From contig NZ_BSDI01000010.1 in NCBI RefSeq assembly GCF_027923225.1, positions 62,001 to 126,000 on the forward strand: a stretch of 64,000 nucleotides of DNA, read 5' to 3'. The stretch comes from Phytohabitans aurantiacus (lineage in GTDB: Bacteria > Actinomycetota > Actinomycetes > Mycobacteriales > Micromonosporaceae). Below are positions 59,923-64,000 of the stretch, in pieces; within the stretch, counting starts at the first letter, position 1; every line of letters starts with the position of its first letter. A program made the position numbers and the translations under genes. Under the pieces are notes generated by a model. It did no database searches. It was not told the origin of the DNA and saw only the letters and a list, made by a program, of their open reading frames with translations.

Positions 59923-62900
59923 TCAGATGCAGCTTTGTTCGAGGGTTATGTCGGTGGTTTGGGTGACGCCGGGCTCGATCGGTACCCGTTGGGTGGTCGC
60001 GAGCCAGCCGTCCTTGGACACCACGACGTCGTACCGCCCACGGGCCAGCCAGTACGAGTACTTGCCGCTGGAGTTGGCCGACACGGTGTACGTGTTGTCC
60101 GGGTTGGCCCGTGAGATGAACCGCACCGTCGCCGGTACGGCCACGATGTCGCCGTCACACGTCACGCCGAGCACGGTGCCTTCGATCTTGCCCCAGTTGG
60201 TCGGCGGTGACACGTTCAGGCTCACCGAGACCTGCGGGACCGGGTACGGAGAATTGGTGCGGATGCCCAGCTTGGCGCGGTAGACGCCGGGCTGGTTGAC
60301 GCCCTTGAGCGGGCTGGCGTCGACCGTCAGGGTGACGGTTCGGGAAGCGCCCGGGGTGAGGGTGAACGTTGTCACGTTCTCCGACAGCCACGGCACGTCG
60401 CCGATCTCGTCGCAGAGGTCGAGCCCGCCGCCGAGCCGTTCGCTCTCGACGGTGCTGTTGAAACCGCCCGGTGATCCACCGATCTTGTACGTCCCGCAGG
60501 AACCGGCGCCCCGGTACCGGGGGAACTGGGTGGCCGGCAGCTCGACCCATGCGTTGGTGCTCGGGTTGAACGCGATGCTCCGGTTGGTGATCGTGCTGAA
60601 CCCGTTGGTCACGCCGCCTGCCAGGATCAGCAGGCCGCTGGCCGTGGAGTGCGCGGAGCCCCACAGGTCGAGCGGCAGGTCGGGCAGGGCCGTCCAGCGG
60701 TTGGTGGCGGGGTCGTACACGAACGCGTCCCGGTGCGAGACCGTCGAGGCGCCGCCGCCGCAGTACACCTTGCCGGCGATGCCGCCACACGACTGGAACG
60801 AGACGAGGTGCGGGTACGCCGCCCGGGCCGTGAAGGTGCCGGTACCCGGGTCGAACGCCAGCACGTCGGTCGAGTCCGGGCATGTGCTGTCGACGCAGCC
60901 GGCGACCAGGTACACCTTGCCGCCCACTACCGCGATGCCCGCCGCCGCCCGTGGCAGCGGGTTGACCGCTCCGGGAACGGTGCTCCATGTCTCGCTGGCG
61001 GGGTCGAAGACGTCGACGGTGGCGACGACGTCGTCTGGGCCCCAGCCGCCGAAGACGTACAGCTTGCCGTTGACGGCTGCCGCCGACGGCTTGGACCGGG
61101 CGCTCGGCATGGCAGGCAGTGCCCGCCAGGAGCCGGCCGCCGGGTCGTACACGTACGCCGAGCGTTCCCGGCCGGTACCGCTGCCGCCGCCGACCGAGTA
61201 GATCTTGCCGTCGACGGTGGCCGCTGCGTTGTCGAAGATCGGCACGGGGAGGTCGGCGATCCGGCCCCACGCGTCGTCGATCAGCGTGCTGGCGCGTGGC
61301 GCGTACGCCGGCAGCTTGCCGTCCGACGCCTGCTCCTTACGCGCCCCGCCAGGCACGGCGACCTCGGTCAGCCGCGCGCCCTGCCGGCTCATCGCCTCGA
61401 ACCCGCCGGTGAACTCCAGCAGATCGAGCTGTGCCGGTGCGGTACCCGTGTTGGTGATCTTGACGTTGGCCGTGCGGGTGCGGCCGATTGGCGAGTACGT
61501 CTCGACCGACGTCTTGTCGACGGCGATCCGTGGCGCGGTTATCGGGAAGTCGAGCCGGGCGGAGCCGTTGGCTGCCACCTGCACGGACTTCGTCGCCTGC
61601 GGGTACCCGGCCTTCGTGGCCGTGAACTGACGGTTGCCCACGACGGTCGAGAAGAGCCAGTAGAAGCCGTCGGCGGCCGACGTGCCCGACTCGACAGGTG
61701 GGTCCACACTGGACACCTTTACATCGGACAGCGGGGTGCCGGTGTTGGCGTCGGTGGTGTAGCCGACGACCAGGCCGCCCGGCACCGGCTCGCAGAGCCG
61801 GTTGACGATCTGGACGTTGTCGACCTGCCACCACCAGGCGAACCGGCCGTTGAACCGGAACCGCACGAGCGCGTCCGAGTCGCCCGCGACCGGGAACAGT
61901 GGTACCTCTTCGACGCGTGGACCGCGGCGGCTGGTGGCCTGGTGCCACACGTTGGTCCACGACGCGCCGCCGTCGCTGGAGACGTCGATGTCGGCGCTGT
62001 CGGAACCCACGCCGACCGCACGCCAGTCGCTGTTGAACCGGACGTACGGCGCGGACAGGGCGGACAGGTTCAGCGGCGGCGTGACGAGGTCGGTGTCCTG
62101 CGTGTTGCCGCTGCCGAGCGCGTCACTGTCGATGATCGCGAAGCCGCCGCTGCCACCGGTCAGGTTGCCGCGGTTGCCCGGGTCGTCGAACTCCCAGCCG
62201 CCCATCTCGGTGCGGTTGACCACCGACCAGCCGGCCGGTGCCTCGGTGCCGTCGAAGCTCTCGCTCGTCGTCGGATCGGCGAAACGCGCCTGGTATCCGG
62301 GTGCGTTGCAGCCGGGGTCCACCGGGATTCTCGCGTCGACCTTTCCGTCGCTCTCGCCGACGGTCACGTCGCGGGTCACCGTCTGGTAGCCCGGGATGAG
62401 CGAGGTGAAGGTGAACCGGTACGTGGCGCCGCTGGCCAGCCCAACGCTGTACAAGCCGGTGGCCGGGTCGGTGTAGATCGGGCCGCCGGGCCGTCCGGCG
62501 ATGTCGATACGCGCCGCCAGTGGCCATCCGTGGCCGGACGCGTCGGAGACAAGGCCGGTGATGCGTACCGTCGAGGCGGCGTCGAGGTTGAAGTTGGCCG
62601 TGACCGTGCCGTTTTCGGGCACCGTGACCGTCACCGACTCGCTGCGGTACCCGTACAGAGCCGCGGTCACCCGCTGCTCGCCGACGGGAAGGCTCAGCGA
62701 GTAGGAGCCGTCTGCCGCGGTGGTCGCGGTCTCGTCGGCCGCACTCACCGTCGCACCGGCCAGGGGCTTCCCCGCGGCGTCGGTGACCACACCGGTCACC
62801 TCGCCGACCTTGCGGATGGCCCTGGCGACGGCGGCGAACGCGTCGAGCCGTCCCTCGCCGAAGTTGTTGTTGTTGCCGGCGTTTCCGCCGCAGCCGGTCG

Positions 62901-64000
62901 AGTCGACGTCGATCGCGGTGCGGTCGAGCACGTTTCGGGTCGCCGCCACGTTGCCCTTCAGGGCTGGCGCCGCCGACCACAGTAGAGCGACGGTGCCGCT
63001 GACGTGCGGAGTCGCCATCGAGGTGCCGTTGAAGGCGGCGTACTGGTTGCCCGGAACGCTGGATCGCACGTTGACGGCGGGCGCCGAGATGTCGGGCTTG
63101 GTGGCGCCGTCCACAAGGGAGGAACCGCGGCTCGACGACACGTAGATCGCGTTGTTGATGTCATGGCCGCCGACCGCGTACGCGCCGGGCTCGTCGCCGG
63201 GCGAGTTGGCGGTGCCGCAGTCCGGGCCGTCGTTTCCGACCGCGAAGGACGGGAAGATGCCGGCCGCGACCCAGGCGGCGATGGTCTGGCGGTACCAGGG
63301 GTCGTTCTGGCCGCCGCCCCACGAGTTGTTGACGACGTCCGGGTGGAGGTCGGGGCGTGGGTTGGCGCCGTTCAGGTCGGTCGGCGCGAGCACCCACTGG
63401 CCCGAGGCGAGCAGCGAGGCGTCGGTACAGTTGCGGTCTTCGCAGCCCTTGGCGGCGATCCACTTGGCACCGGGCGCGACGCCGATCTGGTTGGCACCGC
63501 CGTCGTTACCGACCGCTGTGCCGGCAACGTGGGTGCCGTGGTCCTCGTTGTCGCACGGTGCGGGACTGCCGCACACGCCGGCCGGGTCGAACCAGTTGTA
63601 GTTGTGGTCGAAGGTGCCGTTGCCGAGGTTGCCCCGGTACTGGTTGACCAGCGCCGGGTGGTCGTACTGCGCGCCGCTGTCGATCGTCGCGACCGTGATG
63701 CCCTCGCCGCGCGTCCCGTACTCGGACCAGACCTCTGGCGCGCGAACCTTGTCGACGTTCCACTCGGCGGCCGCGACACCGCGCTCGGGGGCCTTGCCAG
63801 CCGTCACCGTCAGCAGTTGGTAGCTGCGGCTCGGTTCGATCCGTTCCACGTCCGGGCGTGCGGCGATGGCATCTACTGTGGACTGATCGCCAGTGACCTG
63901 CAGCGCGTTGGCGATCCAGAAGCTGCGGTACGGCGTCTTGCGCTCGTCGAGGTCTGCCCGCAGGTCTGCCTGGCTGCTCTTGGCGGTGCTGGTGAGCTGC
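59923..64000 (-). CDS. Giant multidomain secreted subtilase (5' end outside window)
   Basis: The frame is open to the window edge, so at least 1358 codons are present and the signal peptide is missing. Order from the left edge: I9-like prodomain remnant (ADLRADLDERKTPYRSFWIA), then an S8 protease with the triad in TIDSGAQYDHP, DHGTHVAG and GTSMATPHVSG. Next come two carboxypeptidase-regulatory-like repeats, a MAM-like/choice-of-anchor domain (SFDGTEAPAGWSV, WWWQVDNVQI), another regulatory repeat, a roughly six-bladed Kelch propeller (KLYVFGGWGPDDVVATVDVF), and a final beta domain. The role inferred is breakdown of external protein with substrate or surface binding by the accessory domains. 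Confidence 0.9.
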   Translation of the reverse strand, partial: QLTSTAKSSQADLRADLDERKTPYRSFWIANALQVTGDQSTVDAIAARPDVERIEPSRSYQLLTVTAGKAPERGVAAAEWNVDKVRAPEVWSEYGTRGEGITVATIDSGAQYDHPALVNQYRGNLGNGTFDHNYNWFDPAGVCGSPAPCDNEDHGTHVAGTAVGNDGGANQIGVAPGAKWIAAKGCEDRNCTDASLLASGQWVLAPTDLNGANPRPDLHPDVVNNSWGGGQNDPWYRQTIAAWVAAGIFPSFAVGNDGPDCGTANSPGDEPGAYAVGGHDINNAIYVSSSRGSSLVDGATKPDISAPAVNVRSSVPGNQYAAFNGTSMATPHVSGTVALLWSAAPALKGNVAATRNVLDRTAIDVDSTGCGGNAGNNNNFGEGRLDAFAAVARAIRKVGEVTGVVTDAAGKPLAGATVSAADETATTAADGSYSLSLPVGEQRVTAALYGYRSESVTVTVPENGTVTANFNLDAASTVRITGLVSDASGHGWPLAARIDIAGRPGGPIYTDPATGLYSVGLASGATYRFTFTSLIPGYQTVTRDVTVGESDGKVDARIPVDPGCNAPGYQARFADPTTSESFDGTEAPAGWSVVNRTEMGGWEFDDPGNRGNLTGGSGGFAIIDSDALGSGNTQDTDLVTPPLNLSALSAPYVRFNSDWRAVGVGSDSADIDVSSDGGASWTNVWHQATSRRGPRVEEVPLFPVAGDSDALVRFRFNGRFAWWWQVDNVQIVNRLCEPVPGGLVVGYTTDANTGTPLSDVKVSSVDPPVESGTSAADGFYWLFSTVVGNRQFTATKAGYPQATKSVQVAANGSARLDFPITAPRIAVDKTSVETYSPIGRTRTANVKITNTGTAPAQLDLLEFTGGFEAMSRQGARLTEVAVPGGARKEQASDGKLPAYAPRASTLIDDAWGRIADLPVPIFDNAAATVDGKIYSVGGGSGTGRERSAYVYDPAAGSWRALPAMPSARSKPSAAAVNGKLYVFGGWGPDDVVATVDVFDPASETWSTVPGAVNPLPRAAAGIAVVGGKVYLVAGCVDSTCPDSTDVLAFDPGTGTFTARAAYPHLVSFQSCGGIAGKVYCGGGASTVSHRDAFVYDPATNRWTALPDLPLDLWGSAHSTASGLLILAGGVTNGFSTITNRSIAFNPSTNAWVELPATQFPRYRGAGSCGTYKIGGSPGGFNSTVESERLGGGLDLCDEIGDVPWLSENVTTFTLTPGASRTVTLTVDASPLKGVNQPGVYRAKLGIRTNSPYPVPQVSVSLNVSPPTNWGKIEGTVLGVTCDGDIVAVPATVRFISRANPDNTYTVSANSSGKYSYWLARGRYDVVVSKDGWLATTQRVPIEPGVTQTTDITLEQSCI

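Noticed and set aside
60649..62985. 778-codon plus-strand frame opposite the giant subtilase
   Set aside because: Antisense shadow; composition is typical of high-GC third-position mirroring.

Overview
The window is a high-GC actinobacterial chromosome segment. Almost every gene uses GC-rich third codon positions, and GTG and TTG starts are common. Actinobacterial markers include mycothiol synthase, an atypical OmpR-type GlnR, a SAM-IV riboswitch, a Cys-rich leader before a rhodanese/DUF1416 pair, and a solo GroEL whose C-terminus ends in GGGDMDF. Gene content and order fit the Micromonosporaceae best; that family-level call is an inference from gene style, not from a marker tree.

Layout. 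0-1.1 kb: 3' end of an amino-acid permease and a block of palindromic repeats. 1.1-3.6 kb: a DUF3263 protein and a two-gene ABC exporter. 3.6-5.2 kb: a lone TnpB (IS200/IS605-type) insertion. 5.2-9.2 kb: an amino-sugar cluster (DeoR regulator divergent from SIS isomerase, ROK kinase, NagA). 9.3-15.1 kb: a CDC48-like AAA ATPase divergent from an unusual hydrolase-TM-ABC ATPase fusion and its ABC-2 permease. 15.2-16.7 kb: a SAM-I riboswitch and threonine synthase. 16.9-21.7 kb: acetyltransferases, a PaaN-like aldehyde dehydrogenase and a class A beta-lactamase-like protein. 21.8-24.1 kb: cold-shock protein and groEL with two CIRCE operators. 24.1-31.5 kb: tandem GNAT, membrane-anchored subtilase, glpD, an emfourin-like lipoprotein and a GlcD-type oxidase. 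31.5-40.7 kb: DUF4031, HD hydrolase, FUSC protein, a SAM-IV-controlled class V aminotransferase, PrsW protease, GroES-like protein, AI-2E family permease, DinG helicase and DUF402. 40.7-50.5 kb: phosphate region (ECF sigma factor, PPK2, DUF47/Pit with a PHO box, oxidoreductase, broken small gene, NUDIX, pstBACS with a PHO box). 50.5-57.7 kb: mshD, a polysaccharide deacetylase, a second palindrome-rich block, glnR, membrane protein, LmeA-like lipoprotein-binding protein, and the Cys-leader/sulfurtransferase/DUF1416 operon. 57.7-59.9 kb: a two-gene accessory island with an unknown 429-residue protein and an inositol-phosphatase family protein. 59.9-64 kb: a very large secreted subtilase that runs off the window edge.

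How the parts work together. Phosphate supply is covered by low-affinity Pit and high-affinity PstSCAB. Both are preceded by 11-nt direct repeats of the PhoP type, and a polyphosphate kinase 2 gene abuts the Pit operon. Sulfur and methionine status is sensed three ways: a SAM-I riboswitch (thrC), a SAM-IV riboswitch (class V aminotransferase) and a cysteine-rich leader peptide (sulfurtransferase). The glnR-mshD-pst neighbourhood is a recognised actinobacterial synteny.

The most unusual observations are two families of dispersed long palindromes. One is a 56-nt hairpin with three copies showing compensatory stem changes; the other is a 78-nt element with three copies, each next to a GC-rich short tandem array. 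Others are the hydrolase-TM-ABC fusion, the TnpB with a coupled mini-ORF, and the unknown two-gene island at 57.7-59.9 kb.
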